Assembly (NCBI GenBank): GCA_951213105.1
Contig: OX578145.1
Coordinates: 116,081,239-116,145,238, forward strand
Length of the DNA: 64,000 nt
Reading direction: 5' to 3'
From: Amaurobius ferox
Taxonomy: Eukaryota; Arthropoda; Arachnida; Araneae; Amaurobiidae
Shown: positions 24,809 to 37,038 of the stretch, in pieces
Layout of the letters: every line of letters starts with the position of its first letter
Position numbering within the stretch: position 1 is the first letter of the stretch
Made by a program: the position numbers and the translations under genes
Notes under the pieces: generated by a model
The model's database searches: none
The model's input: the letters and a program-made list of their open reading frames with translations, nothing else
What the model was told of the DNA's origin: nothing

Positions 24809-25610
24809 TCTGATGTGAGCAGCACGACTTTTCCTGCAGACTCAAATTCATATTCTCTTTATTTCTTTAATAATTCATTCGATTGAGTTTAATTGCACCA
24901 AATAACACTAAATTTGCATTTTTAATTCAATTTTTGTTTTTATTTGGTAATTGGACATTTTCCCGATAGCGACGTAATAAAAATGCAAGAAATCTCAAAT
25001 ATCTTGAGAACGGTTTGTCCTAAAGTATAATGGAGTGTGTTATATTCTTTTCCTCGTCAAAAATGGCGTATAAAACAAGAATTTAATTGATGCATTTCAG
25101 CATACGTAGTCTTTTTTTTTTTTTTTTTTTTTTTCAGATTTTGGCGATTTTTGCGGGCCATTTCGTAAAAAAAGTAGGTTGTTCTTCTACGAATCGTACC
25201 AAAATCTAATCAGAACCAGAGCATCCTACAAGTAACTATCTACCAAATTTTGTGAAATTTGGTCAATTAGTATTTTAGCTAGAGTGGATACGTAAAATTT
25301 TTACGGGCCATTTCGCAGAAAAAGGCGGATTCTGCTTTTATGAATCCTACCAAAAAATTAATCAGCACCAGGGTCTCACCCAAGTGACTTACATACCAAA
25401 TTTTATGAAATTTGGTCCATTAGATTTTTAGTTAGAGTGGATACATACATTGCACAGACAGACAGACAGACACACAGACGTCACGCTAAAAATAGTTTTT
25501 TCGTATTCTAGAGGTCTCGAAACGTGTAGATCCGTCGAAAACTCGAGTTGCGATTTTCGGCATGATTCCAATACTTTCCCTATACATTACCATGTATTGC
25601 AGGGAAAGTA
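24809..25610 (+). mobile_element. Family C element, head-to-tail with family B
   Basis: Starts TCTGATGTGAGCAGCACGAC four bases after the end of the preceding B hairpin (junction GGAAAGTAAAAATCTGATG). It contains the modules 'GTTTGTCCTAAAGTATAATG' and 'CACTTGGGTGAGACC', a (CAGA)n tract at 25455-25480, and the terminal hairpin at 25571-25610. Confidence 0.85.
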
Positions 25611-25689
25611 ATAACAAAGGCTCGATATCTGGAGAAAATAATGATAGACGAACGACTTCCGCAGGGTAACCACTAGAAATTGTGAGGTG

Positions 25690-26157
25690 TAGTGAAGATG
25701 AAGTTTTTCGATGAAGTTTTCAAATATAATAAATTATTGTAGTGTTATGATAATTTCAAAAATATCACCAAGGAATGTATCGCATTTTAGAGATGTTTAA
25801 ACCAGGCAATTTATATTTCAATGTCGTCATTTGAATGAAGTTCATTTTCTTCGATGAAGTTTTCAAATATAATCAATTAATATAGTATTGTGATAATTTT
25901 AAAAATATCACCGACGAATGTATCGCATTTTAGAGATGTTTAAACCAGGCAATTTCTATTTCAATGTCGTCATTTGAATGAAGTTCATTTTCTTCGATGA
26001 CGTTTTCAAATATAATAAATTTATATAGTATTGTGATAATTTTAAAAATATTACCGAGGAATGTATCGCATTTCAGAGATGTTTGTATAAAATTGCATTG
26101 AAGTTGGAAAGTGTTTCATAATCAGTGCTTTATGCATGATTGATATTTCTTGTTTAA
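25690..26157 (-). repeat. Family D 5' part with 143 bp tandem repeat (3 copies)
   Basis: The phrase GATGAAGTTTTCAAATATAAT recurs at 25710, 25853 and 25996 (the last with one change), an exact 143 bp period. Each unit carries 'AATGTATCGCATTTTAGAGATG' in part. The block ends at the family D 5' terminus (AAACAAGAAATATCAATCATG read on the - strand, near 26157). Confidence 0.85.
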
Positions 26158-26212
26158 CAATTTACAAGATAGTTGAAAAGTGTTTATGACTTTGTTCATT
26201 CGTTAACACTTT

Positions 26213-28797
26213 GTAACACTTTACAACATAGCTGAAAAGTGTTTATGACTTTGTTCATTCTGTCTGTCTGTCCGTTTGCACGATAACTGCCGTAAAAATG
26301 ACTTTATCAAAATGATATTTTAGTATGTTGTTCAGACGGAACGTGGGACCTATGGGAATATAAATGAATAATATCACCCAATTACTTTTGGATTGAACCC
26401 GGGTTGAAAAAATGAAATACATTGAATCCTATGGGATCTAATTTTTCAAACATTTTTAAGCGAATTTAAAATTCACAAATTGCTTCGAAAGTTTTAGGAA
26501 ATATTCAAATTATCCCATAAAATATATAAAAAAAATTTCAGTAAAATATGTTAGGTAGTTTTTTTAAATAAAAATTATTTAATATAGGGAGAAAAACAAA
26601 TTCAATTAAATTTTGACTCTTGCTATATCTTCCAGAAAAAAAAAAGAGATATATTTTATAATAAATATGTTTCCAAGAATTTAATGATTTTATATATAAG
26701 AGAGGTTTCACATTTTAAAATAAATATGGTAGATAACAATTTTTCAATTTTTTTTTTATTTTATATAACTCTTCATGATTGATGGTCGTCTGTCTGGCTG
26801 TCATTTTATACTTATTTGATGGCATTTTTAATGCACTTTCCTACTCCCTAGAGAGTTGAAATTTGGTACACAGCTCAAATTTGTAGAACATTTTATTCTA
26901 CAAAAATTTGGTGGATTTTCAAATATAGATCCTACATTTTTTTCGAAATGGCCTGCAAATAATCACCGTTCACTTCTATGAATCATTGTTGTAAGATTGT
27001 TAAAAATTCTGATGTAGGCAGCACATGACTTTCCCTGCAGACTCATATTCACGTTCTCTTTATTACTTCAATAATAATTTGAGTTCATCTGCACAAAATA
27101 ACACCCATATAAGTATTTTAAATGGCACTGAATTTGCACGTTAAACTTAAATTTGGTTCTCATTTAATAGCTGGACTTATCGTCAAAGGTGGCGTAGCGA
27201 AAACGCAAAAAAAACTCAAATATCTCAAGAACGACTAGTCCTGGAATAATGGGGTTAGTCTTATTCTTTTTGTTGTCAAAAATCACGTTTAAAATAAGCA
27301 TTTAATTGACACAATTGAACACGCGTAGTCTTTTATTTTTACATATAACGGCCATTTCGCAAAAACAGCCCGTTCCTTTTTCCCGAATCGTACCAGAATA
27401 ACCTACAAGTAATTTATATACCAAATTTTGTTAAATTTGGTCTATTAGTTTTTAGCTAGAGTGGATAAAGGCAATTTTCGCCGGAAGGCCATTTCGCAAA
27501 GAAGGCAGATTCTTTTATTACGAATCGTACTAAAATCTAATGAATATCAGGGTTTCCCACAAAAAACTTACCAAATTTTATGAAATTCGGTCCATTAGTT
27601 TTTCAGTTAGAGTGGATACAATATCCTCACAGACACACAGAAACACACACAGATACACCCTTACAAACACAGACGTCTCTCTAAAAATAGTTTTTTCGTG
27701 TTCTAGAAGTCCCAAAATGTGTAGATCCTTCGAAAATTCGAGTTCCGATCTTCGGCACTATTCCAATACTTTGAATACATACACACACATATATTACCTG
27801 TGTATCTGTGTATTATCTGTGTATCTAAATTCCGTGTCTAAGCAATTACAATAGTTGTAATTTTAAATGATCCCTAAACTTTTATTATTTCTACAACGAA
27901 GCCTAATTTTAACTTGTGCAGAATGCAAATATCTCAAACGATTGTAAGGTGAGTTATATAAGAATTGCTGAATTTTTTCATGCAAAATTTTTAGCTCTGG
28001 AGTCTGGAATACAAGTTATATAAATGAAATATTCATTGATTTTGCATAGAGAATCAGACGATTTATATTTCGATGAAGTTCTAAATATTTAAGTATGATA
28101 AATTACTGTAGTACTGTGATAATGTAAAAGATATCACCACTGAATGTATCACATTTTAGAGATTTTTAAATGAAAGTGCATTTCAGTTGGAAAGTGTTAC
28201 CAACGAGATCTTTCTTGTTTTTCTTGGATGTGTCAAGATCGTGATTTTTAAGCATCTTTTAAATTTATATTTAGTGTTGCATCCGTCCTAAAACCGCTTT
28301 AGTTTTGCTTATTTTTTGTGCATTTATATTCTGTGCCAACAAAGTTACAATATTTCTAAGTTTAAATGATCATCAAACTTTGATTATTTCTACACGAAAT
28401 CTTATTAATGGATGCAGAATGTAAACAAGTGATTGTAAGATGAGTTGTATAAGAATTGCTGAATTTTTTTCACGCAAAATTATCTAGCTCTGGAGTCTGG
28501 AATAAAAGTGATATGAATAAAATACATTCATTGCTTTTACACAGACGATTTATATTTCGATGACGTCATTTGAATCATTTGAAGTTAATTCGTCATTCGA
28601 TGACGTTATTTGAAGTTAATTTTTTCCATGAAATTTTAAGTTTTCAAATATAATAAATTACTGCAGTACTGTGATAATTTAAAATATATCAGTGCTGAAT
28701 GTATCGCATTTTAGAGCTGTTTAAATAAAATTGCATTTCAGTGGGAAAGTGTTTCATAATCAATGCTTTATGCATGCTTGATCTTTCTTGTTTATTT
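26213..28797 (-). mobile_element. Family D composite, interrupted by family C
   Basis: Read on the - strand, the 3' end with terminal hairpin and (GACA)n is at 26213-26600. Two family D 5' halves lie at about 27785-28225 and 28235-28797, the latter ending in the AAGAAAGATCAAGCATGCAT start motif. The C copy at 27008-27771 lies between. Positions 26600-27000 are AT-rich and not clearly assigned. It is probably a multi-copy or rearranged D rather than a single element. Confidence 0.6.
27008..27771 (+). mobile_element. Family C element lacking its terminal hairpin
   Basis: Starts TCTGATGTAGGCAGCACATG and follows the C order, including (CACA/CAGA)n at about 27630-27672. The match stops at CCAATACTTT, just where the terminal hairpin should begin, and (CATA)n-type sequence follows. 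Confidence 0.75.
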
Positions 28798-29318
28798 ATT
28801 TACTTGCTTTTGCGGAGAGCGCGTGCAATTTGTAGCGTGCAGTTTTCGGACCGAAACCATGTTAAATAGTGTTCAAATGCATTATTTAAGTAGTAGGCGC
28901 TTGTTTAATTATTTATAGGTAGTGGACGTTTATTTAGGACACGGACAAAGACGAATAATTGCCTCTAGTTGAAAAATGATGTACTGATTCAATAATTTTT
29001 AGCTTAACATATCTGAAAACATTGAATGCAAGGCAATATATAACTTAAAAAGACAGTGCTTTAAAATCGTAAAATTTTATGTTCCAGATGCTTAGTAGTT
29101 TAATTTGAAGAACTTTGGGCACAACTGGAATCGAGCTGGATTGAACCTAACAATAGCTCCCCTCAATGTGAAGAATTTGCTTCTCTTATTTATTATAAAG
29201 GAAAAGTTTCAGTTCTAGTAAAGAATAGAAAAGTTTTCTGTTAGAGAACACAAAGCTTTGTGAACTCAAAAACTTTTTAAAAAGATATTCCCTGCGCAGT
29301 TGCAAACACAGGGATTTT
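28798..29318. other. Unassigned intronic sequence
   Basis: Mixed composition; no ORF, repeat or RNA recognised. Confidence 0.5.
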
Positions 29319-29677
29319 CCCTCACAGCAAAGATCGTCACATGTGTGACAGTGACGTTGTAGTCACGTGACACCTGAGTCACAATGTGACATCATGTTTG
29401 TGACTTCTATGCGACTTTACGTATTAGTAACTTTGTAACTTCATTGTGACTCTATTCTGTGAAATTTCCACAATTTAATTAACGCGTAACAATGTGACGA
29501 CATTACAATGGCAATTATAATGTGACGTCACAAACAAGTTAATATGCGACGTCACAAACGACCATGAAAATGACTGCACTGTGACCTCAATATGACATTG
29601 CCGAGACGTACTGCGACGTCCCAAAGTCACAGTGTGACGTAAATCTTACGTCACTGTGAAAAAAATTGCTGTTTGGG
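29319..29677. mobile_element. Element dense in GTCAC/GTGAC words, possible MITE
   Basis: About 360 bp packed with GTGAC, GTCAC and TGACGTCA-type words in both orientations, far above its surroundings. The ends are weakly inverted: CCCTCACAGCAAAGATCGTC at the left against GTTTGGG preceded by TTGCTG at the right, so CCCNNACAGCAA faces TTGCTGTNNGGG. I infer a palindromic non-autonomous DNA transposon. No clear target-site duplication was found, and no superfamily is assigned. Confidence 0.55.
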
Positions 29678-31142
29678 TTCCCATCGTGAGCTGCCAGCTG
29701 GATGCATATTATGGGTTTGCACGGCCTAGCCCACGGACTTAGTCCCCGTCCAAGTCATGAATCTGCCTTTGAACAATTTTGTAATTAATAGCAACTTTGT
29801 AATTAATAATTCTAACCAGGTCAGACTCGGTTTAAAAAAAATATTGAATTGAACCTGAGTGGAAGCATGTTATGTAGGAAAAATTTATAAATGAAATTTA
29901 ATTGAGGGGGCGGGGGTACATGAAAGTATTTTATTGATTTAAGCTATGCAAAGGTAACTATTTCCCAAACTTGTATCTTAATTGTGAGCCCAAAAATTGC
30001 ATTAATTCATATTTCAACACTTTAAACATCGTTTCTAGTGTCCAGTCATTTCGAAAACGTTTGTTTGGCGAGAAATCTTATCGATTTCCAATTTTGTCTT
30101 ATTTTTAAATTACGCCAAACACTTATCTTTAACCTATAACTAAAAAAACTTCTCATCATTAATCGTACTTGTAACATTTCGAAAAACTAACAGTAAATTT
30201 GTATTAATCGCTTTTTACTAGTTAACTTCGCATTCATTAGCAAAAGAAGAGTAATCCTCGTGGAATCGTTTGCAGTGAAAAATTATTCTTGTTCTTTTTT
30301 TAAATTTAGATTCCATGCCATTTTTTTTTTTTTTCACTTATTCTTTTGCGACAATTGTCTCCTTTCCCTAACAACGGCTCCTTCGAGCATTTGTTGCTGC
30401 AACTATTTCCAAATTATAGTCTCCGGAACACAAATAAAAAGCTATTTTGCGAAAAAGAAAATGGAAGAGAAGCAGAAGTTTAGTTGTACAGTTCATGTAT
30501 TTTGATTCTCAGAAAGAAACTCTTATTAAAACCAACTGCTGTGAAAGGGAAATAAAAATCAGTACTTTACGCGATTGATGTTTAGTTCCTTTATTTCTTA
30601 TGAGAAAAACATAATAAAACAAAGGGAACTCCCGAAATACGTTTCTAGAAGCGGCAATAAAAGGTCAGATTTATTCCATTTTTACATTTCTTAATGTAAT
30701 GCATGCATTGTAAAAAACTTATTTCTCAACGGGGAATTGAACCACCTGGTCTGCGGTAGGCCAGATGATGGTCTGAGACGATTATATATCTTTTTATATT
30801 TAAAATCGACCCTACATACTCGTCCTTCAGATTTCAGATCGAAGTGCAATTTCCCATCTTTATGACCTCCCTATTGCCCTGAGTTTTACTATACTGGAAA
30901 ATGTTTCCCGGAATTTCAGCTAAAGTCTAGAAAATCGTAAAATTACTCAGCAAATTCTCGAAAACCCAACAACCTTTTTTTGCTATAAATACATCACTGC
31001 TTCCCATAGCATCGGATACAGGTTGTGACGTCAGTCACAAAGCCCAGTGCATAGCAACCGGCGAAACGGAGAATGAAACCTTTCCCCGGCGAAATTGAAA
31101 ATCTCAATTTTTATACATTTGTTTGAAAATATACAGAAAATA
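29678..31142. other. Unassigned intronic sequence
   Basis: No convincing coding region or known repeat. An 82-codon frame at 30260 is Phe-rich because of poly-T tracts and is not taken as a gene. A short GTTGTGACGTCAGTCACAAA palindrome-like word at 31021 resembles the GTGAC-rich element. Confidence 0.45.
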
Positions 31143-32134
31143 AAAAACAAGAAAGATCAATCATGCATAAAGTATTGATTATGAAACAATTTCCAAGTGA
31201 AATGCAATTCCATTTAAACATCTCTAAAATGCGATACATTCAGCGCTGATATACTTTAAATTATCACAGTACTATAGTAATTTATTATATTTGAAAACTT
31301 AAAATTTCATCGAAAAAAATGAACTTTATTCAAATGACGTCATCGAAATATAAATCGTCTGGCTCTCTATGTAAAAGCAATGAATATTTCATTCGTATCA
31401 CTAATATTCCAGACTCCAGAGCTAGATAATTTTGCGTGAAAAAATTCAGCAATTCTTACACAACTCATCTTAAATCACTTGTTTACATTCTGCATCCATT
31501 AAAATTAAGTTTTTTGTAGAAATAATCAAAGTTTAATGAACATTTAAACTCAAAAATATTGTAATTGCTTTTGAACAGAATATAGATGCACAGAAAATGC
31601 TCAAAACTAATGCGGCTTTAGGACGGATACAACACTAAATATAAATTTAAAAGAACTTTAAAAATCACGATTTTTAAACTGAGAAAAAAAAGATGGATGC
31701 CATATTTTATTTTGAAATAGGTCAAGCGATCTCTTCATATAATATGGCTGCAATTACTTTATTAATTTTTATTTAAAAAACTACCGAACATATTTTGCTG
31801 AAAATTTTTTTATACATATTTTATGGGATAATTTGAATATTTTTTAAAATTTTCGAAACATTTTGTGAATTTTAACTTCGCTTCAAAAATGTTTGAAAAA
31901 TTAGGTCCCACAGGGTTCAATGTATTTCATTTTTTCAACCCGGGTTCAATCCAAAACTAATTGGGTGATATTATTCATTTACATTCCCATATGTCCCACA
32001 GACCGTTTCAACAACATACTAAAATTACATTTTAATAAAGTTATTTTTACGGCAGTTATCACGCGAACGGACAGACAGACAGACAGAATGAACAAAGTCA
32101 AACACTTTTCAACTATGCTGTAAAGTGTGAAAAA
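31143..32134 (+). mobile_element. Family D element, complete copy
   Basis: Begins AACAAGAAAGATCAATCATG, contains one copy of the 143 bp module, the phrase CAACCCGGGTTCAATCCAAA, (GACA)n at 32068-32085 and AATGAACAAAGTCAAACACT, and ends in a hairpin (ACACTTTTCAACTATGCTGT then AAAGTGT). About 1.0 kb, no ORF. It can serve as a reference for the other copies. Confidence 0.85.
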
Positions 32135-32631
32135 TAGAGTAATAAAAAAATTAGATTAGAATGCGAAGATACACACCCATATTTTTCCAAAATATAAAAA
32201 TATGTTAATCTTTCATTTTTGGACGCGACAAAATAAGAATCAGATTGCCTAAAACATGCATGTTTCGACGTATTTGAACATAAATAAATGAATATGGAAA
32301 TAATTATCCTGCGGATTCAATTCAACAGTCATTAGAAAGAAATTTTTTCGATCTTTATCCGATGACATCAAGACGGAAACTCTATAATAATATGTTCAAT
32401 CACTAAAGAACCAATATGCTTCAACATAAAATAACTGAAAAACCAAATTTGAACTTAAGAAAACTCTATGAGATCTATTATATATCCTGGGAGTTTAACT
32501 AATCCTGTATCGAAATTTGCAGCTGTCCGAAGCTTAGACTTTCCGCTACACGACGACACACACACACACACACAGTCAGGCAGAAAGACAAGCATCCTCT
32601 CTTATTAAATAAGATGAATCCTACATTCATC
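32135..32631. other. Unassigned intronic sequence
   Basis: AT-rich, with a short (AC)n tract near 32555-32573 and a (CAT)n tract at 32625-32645 leading into the next repeat. No gene recognised. Confidence 0.5.
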
Positions 32632-33065
32632 ATCATCATCATCATGGTACTACAGCCCATGTAGGGCCAAGACCTCCTTTAAGGTTTCGTAACAAGAATT
32701 TTTTTTCCGGGGTGGAGTTGTTAGCCCCACACTCAACCGTCACCCCCGGTAGAAGACCTGCTTTCGGAGGTGACGACTCAACGCCCAACCTGGAGGACCA
32801 GTCCCCTGATATAATCCCCAGGGGCAGGGTACCTGGCTATCCCCCCAGGCACTGGGGCCCCATTTTTCGCCTTAACCGAAACGGTGATGTCCCATTTCAC
32901 CTCTTCCCATTTTATCCTGCGTCTCTTGTTATTCCCATTTCGTCCTGTCTGCACCCCTCCTAATTACCTTGAGGTCCTCACCTGTTGGTAGAGGGGAAAA
33001 CTGTGTGTCACTATTCTGTGCTGTGTGCGTTCCCCAATAGTCTTCTCTTCACAGCCCTCCTCGCC
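32632..33065 (+). repeat. GC-rich retroelement-like fragment
   Basis: A (CAT)n tract is followed by GGTACTACAGCCCATGTAGG and then CGGGGTGGAGTTGTTAGCCC and AACCTGGAGGACCAGT. It is strongly GC-rich against a very AT-rich intron, which suggests foreign origin. The wording resembles widespread arthropod retroelement UTR sequence as I remember it, but I could not verify this. The 83-codon frame inside is not taken as a gene. Confidence 0.45.
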
Positions 33066-33199
33066 TGTTGGAGGGATTGAGATTTGTTCTCCTTGCGGCC
33101 GTTCCATTTGGAATGACTTTACTTTGTTAAAAAAATATACAGTAAAGATAATTTCCCTTTGAGAAGATCTATGTTCGTCTATATCTATTTTATACATAA

Positions 33200-33290
33200 C
33201 TAGCAGTATTCCCGTTTTCGTATTGAAAATACATTATAAAGAAACTTAAAATTTACCATCAGGTGCACATTCCTATAGAATTCTAAATGA
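33200..33290 (+). repeat. Family A start fragment
   Basis: CTAGCAGTATTCCCGTTTTC followed by 'TAAAGAAACTTAAAATTTAC' and CATCAGGTGCACATTC matches the first 90 bp of family A units; the match then fades. Confidence 0.7.
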
Positions 33291-35316
33291 CATTGTTATT
33301 CAAAACATTCTATTACAATAATTAAATTAAAGCTCCAAAAAGGAAGTTCTCTATTCTCGCTATACAAAACTCAATATTTAGTGTAGTAAAATGAAGGTCG
33401 CGTATATTGCACCCTATTTAAAATGACTGATGGGTAGGTGCCATAATTTTTTTTTTTATTGTTAATATTGCTAATGAAGACAACGTAGAATGAAAATCTC
33501 GAAAAATGAACAACCTGAAAATTTTTCTCACGAAGATGGTTAACAATCATTGACATATTTTTCTAATTGTCCGAACAAACATTTTTCATTTCTATTTAGA
33601 ATAATTTACTTGCAATTTCCCAATCTGCCTTCGATTCGACAATATCTTTGACATTTAGGTCATTTTTTCATTACAAACAAATGTGCCTCTGTCTCAAAGA
33701 AACGTTCAGAGTTCTTTCAAAAATGCCATGAGTGACATATTATTTTAAAGAATTAGCTAATTGTCATAACATTAATAATTGATAAGTGATAAAAAAGCTC
33801 AACATTATTTTCTTTGGACATTAAATTGTGCAGCTTTATTTTATGAGATTATATTACTCCAGAACAGTATTATAGTTTTTATTTTTAAAATACTAGATAT
33901 CTTAATCGAAGCTGTACGATAAATATAAATCCTTTGGACGTTTATATCTCCAAACCTATTAGTTAAATATGTAAACAATTTTTTTTACTTATTTTGTTGA
34001 AAAGGAAAATATAGTGCACATTATGATTATATAAAATGATTTCAATATTTAAATATTTTTTCGAAAAGATCACAGTTTTTGTCCGAGCAATGATTTGCTT
34101 CACTTTGCTTATTTTCACTCGAAATATATTTGTAAATATAAGAGATAAATGTAAATAGTAAGCGACAAAATGTTCAATAGGAAATCTAGTTTCTTGATTT
34201 ATAATTTGTTTTATTCAGTTTTTCAGGACATCCTAAAAATGTCACTTATCTTAAAGCACTTAAATACTTGTGAAGCAATTTTAAATTCCCTTCCCTACTT
34301 GATCATTCTAGAATTTTTCAGGTTTTATTTATTACTGAAATCACCAATTATTTCCGATTTTGCGTGTCATTTTCTTTGTTTCAAATTTTTTGATATTGGC
34401 ATTTCATTTTTTTGTATTTCTAAGTTGAATGACCATTTGATATAAAATTTTGCTTTTATTATTATTAAGACTGCAGGCTACTAATTTTTCTTTAATTTAA
34501 GCGATAACTTTGGGTGATTTTTTATTCATTTAAATTTCTGTTTTATTGTTTAATTATTTATAAGCAATTTCTAAATTATCTTGATCGCAATATTTCGGTC
34601 ATTTTTTTAAGTTATTTTATCAAGTAATATGAACTCATCATTTTCATGTTAAAATTTCATCATTATGTTTTCTTTTTCATAGCTACTAAATTATTTAATT
34701 ATTTCATAACTACTAAATTCTTTATTTTTTTACTTTTCTGAATTCAAAAGTTTCAATATGGAATTTCGTATAAAAATGGCTAAAAAAATCGGATGTAATA
34801 TTTTTTTAATTACTCGCATGGGCTAAAATTTCAGATTTTTACTGGTTTGGCTCGCAAGTTCCAGTTCCCGAACTTGGTTTGAGTTTGAAGAAATTTTTGA
34901 AAGCTAGTTACATTATTAATTACTTTTACAAATTTACACTCAACATTTTCCACAAATGTTCCTCAGCTTTCACTAGTAAATGATCAATTTAGGTACAACA
35001 TATATGAAGAAATCAGAGTTTAAGATTTTCTGGAGAATACCCACTAAAACCCAACAAAGCCCAATAAAATTCGGGTGGGTTATGTTTTTAAAAAAATTCT
35101 GCGTTTTTCAAACCTTTCAAATTCAGAAGTTTAGCACATTTGAATATAAATTATTTCGGGCCGGACCGGGTCGAGATTCAATGGTCTTTGAACATAGCTA
35201 GGCCGGGCTCGGGTTCTACACCTGTAAAGTGCATTGACTCTGTCGGGTCGGGGTGAAAGTGAAACTGAATTTTTGACACACGGCCTTTGCGTATGTCTAT
35301 GTGTGTGTAAAGGTGT
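33291..35316. other. Unassigned AT-rich intron
   Basis: Very AT-rich. Frames of up to 91 codons (34170) are Phe/Leu/Ile-rich by composition and have no recognisable domain. No known repeat seen. Confidence 0.5.
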
Positions 35317-35384
35317 CCTGGCTATGTTTATGTGTGTGTAAAGGCCTTTTGTAAGGCCTTTACACACACATACACATAGCCAGG
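35317..35384. repeat. Hairpin with 32 bp arms and 4 bp loop
   Basis: CCTGGCTATGTTTATGTGTG... pairs with ...CACACATACACATAGCCAGG around a TTGT loop; 31 of 32 arm positions match. Partial copies of the arm lie just to the left (35285-35316). A poly-C run follows at 35453-35467. Confidence 0.9.
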
Positions 35385-36142
35385 ATCTTGATGTTGAAAA
35401 TACTAAGTTTCGTTTATGTAATTTTTCAAGCAAGAAGAGGTATGACTCTTAACCCCCCCCCCCCCCCTTTGCTTATGCTACTGTACACAATTACTGATAT
35501 ATACAAATATATGACCCTAAAAACGTTATATTGAAATTCAAACTTGTAAAGCTCTCAAAAATTGGAATTATAATGTTTGACTAAGTTATAATACTTTTGC
35601 TACTAGAGAGTACATTACAATACTAGAGAAAGTGATAGGTTAAAAAGTTTTGGATTCTGTTCGTCAATTAAGGGTTTGCACAACAACCACTACATAAACA
35701 TATATATTCATGGTACTACAAAACAATTATAAGTATCCATTTCATAGGGATATCTGACAAGACAGGATTTACTCTATCTAAATTATTTAAATATATTTAA
35801 ATAACGCCAAACAACATATTTACAAGCAATATTTTTAATTTGTTCTCCTCGGAGCTCTTCGGAACTCATCCCCTAAGGGAGTCATTTGCATCCTTCTCAG
35901 TTGGGAGAAAGGGTGAGAAACAGGTGTACATTGGATAAGGGATGAAATGCTACTATTTTAAAAAAAGGTAGTGCAAGGGACGTAATGGGAAGGGATGAAG
36001 TGGGGATAAACCAGGGGGGGGGGGGGGTAGGGTTATTCTACAACCCGCTCCTACACGGGGAACATTCACGCCCTATATATTTCAGATTCAGATCGAAGTG
36101 CAACTTCCGATCTTTACGACCTCCCCATTGCTACGAAAAAAA
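35385..36142. other. Unassigned intronic sequence with homopolymer runs
   Basis: Contains poly-C (35453-35467) and poly-G (36014-36027) runs. No gene or family assigned. Confidence 0.5.
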
Positions 36143-37038
36143 TCTGATGTGTGCAACACATGACTTTCCTTATATAATGCTATGAATTTGCTACTTTTAC
36201 AGTAAAAAAATAAATTATTCTTATAGTAGGTACTTATATTCTTTCCAAGATATTGAATTTTCGTCAATTAATAATCATTTTCATTGATTAAGCGTCATTT
36301 TTATCCATTTGGCGAGATTTTCATTAATTTGGCAACATTTAAAAAAGTCAAGTTGGCAACATTCCGCCAAATTCGTCGCCAAAATCTCGCCAAGCGATAT
36401 GGAAGGAGAAATAAGTTATTCTTATAGCAGATAAATGACTATTGGCGTTCAAATACAAAGTATTACTCAAAGTATCTTTTCTCATGAATGGAACGAGTTA
36501 GATCCATGAGAATGATGTCACCAAATTTATGGCACGATATTACATATGAAAAGTAAACATGTTTTTTCGGCAGTTAATATTATTTTTTAATTTATGGGAT
36601 TTTTTGATAATTTTTTTTGAAAAATGTGCAATATCTCGAGAACGGTTTATGCTAACATTCTAAAGTTTATGTCAATCGTTTTCTAAGGTAAAATTACATA
36701 AGAAATGTCTATTTGCGTATGATTTTTTCAAAATTTCACTCGAAAATTTAGGGGGGGGGGGGGGGTTCTGAACATTTGATTACGTTTAAAAACAATAGGT
36801 TTTCAGTATTCACGGATTGTGATTTTTGTACCAAATTTCATTCGTATCGCTTCATTCCTTCGTGAGACATTGTCCCCACAGACTCACTTACATACACACA
36901 CACACACAGACATCACCTAAAAAATGTTGGATTCGTGATCAGGGATGCTTGAAACATGCTCTCCCGTCGAAAACTCGAATTCGAATTTTCGATCCCGTCA
37001 CAATACTTTCCTTATACATTATGTATATATGGAAAGTA
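36143..37038 (+). mobile_element. Family B element, complete copy
   Basis: Starts TCTGATGTGTGCAACACATG, has the TTGGCGA block, a poly-G run near 36751-36765 and a short (AC)n tract, and ends in CTTTCCTTATACATTATGTA plus TATATGGAAAG. It ends about 410 bp before the dystroglycan exon. Confidence 0.85.

Noticed and set aside
25690..26100. CRISPR-like repeat array
   Set aside because: Units are directly adjacent 143 bp repeats without unique spacers, in a eukaryotic transposon.
32712..32963. 83-codon Pro-rich ORF
   Set aside because: It lies in a GC-rich retroelement-like fragment; no domain, and GC content alone explains the open frame.
34170..34445. 91-codon Phe/Leu-rich ORF resembling a membrane protein
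   Set aside because: T-rich sequence gives such frames by chance; no upstream or downstream coding signs.
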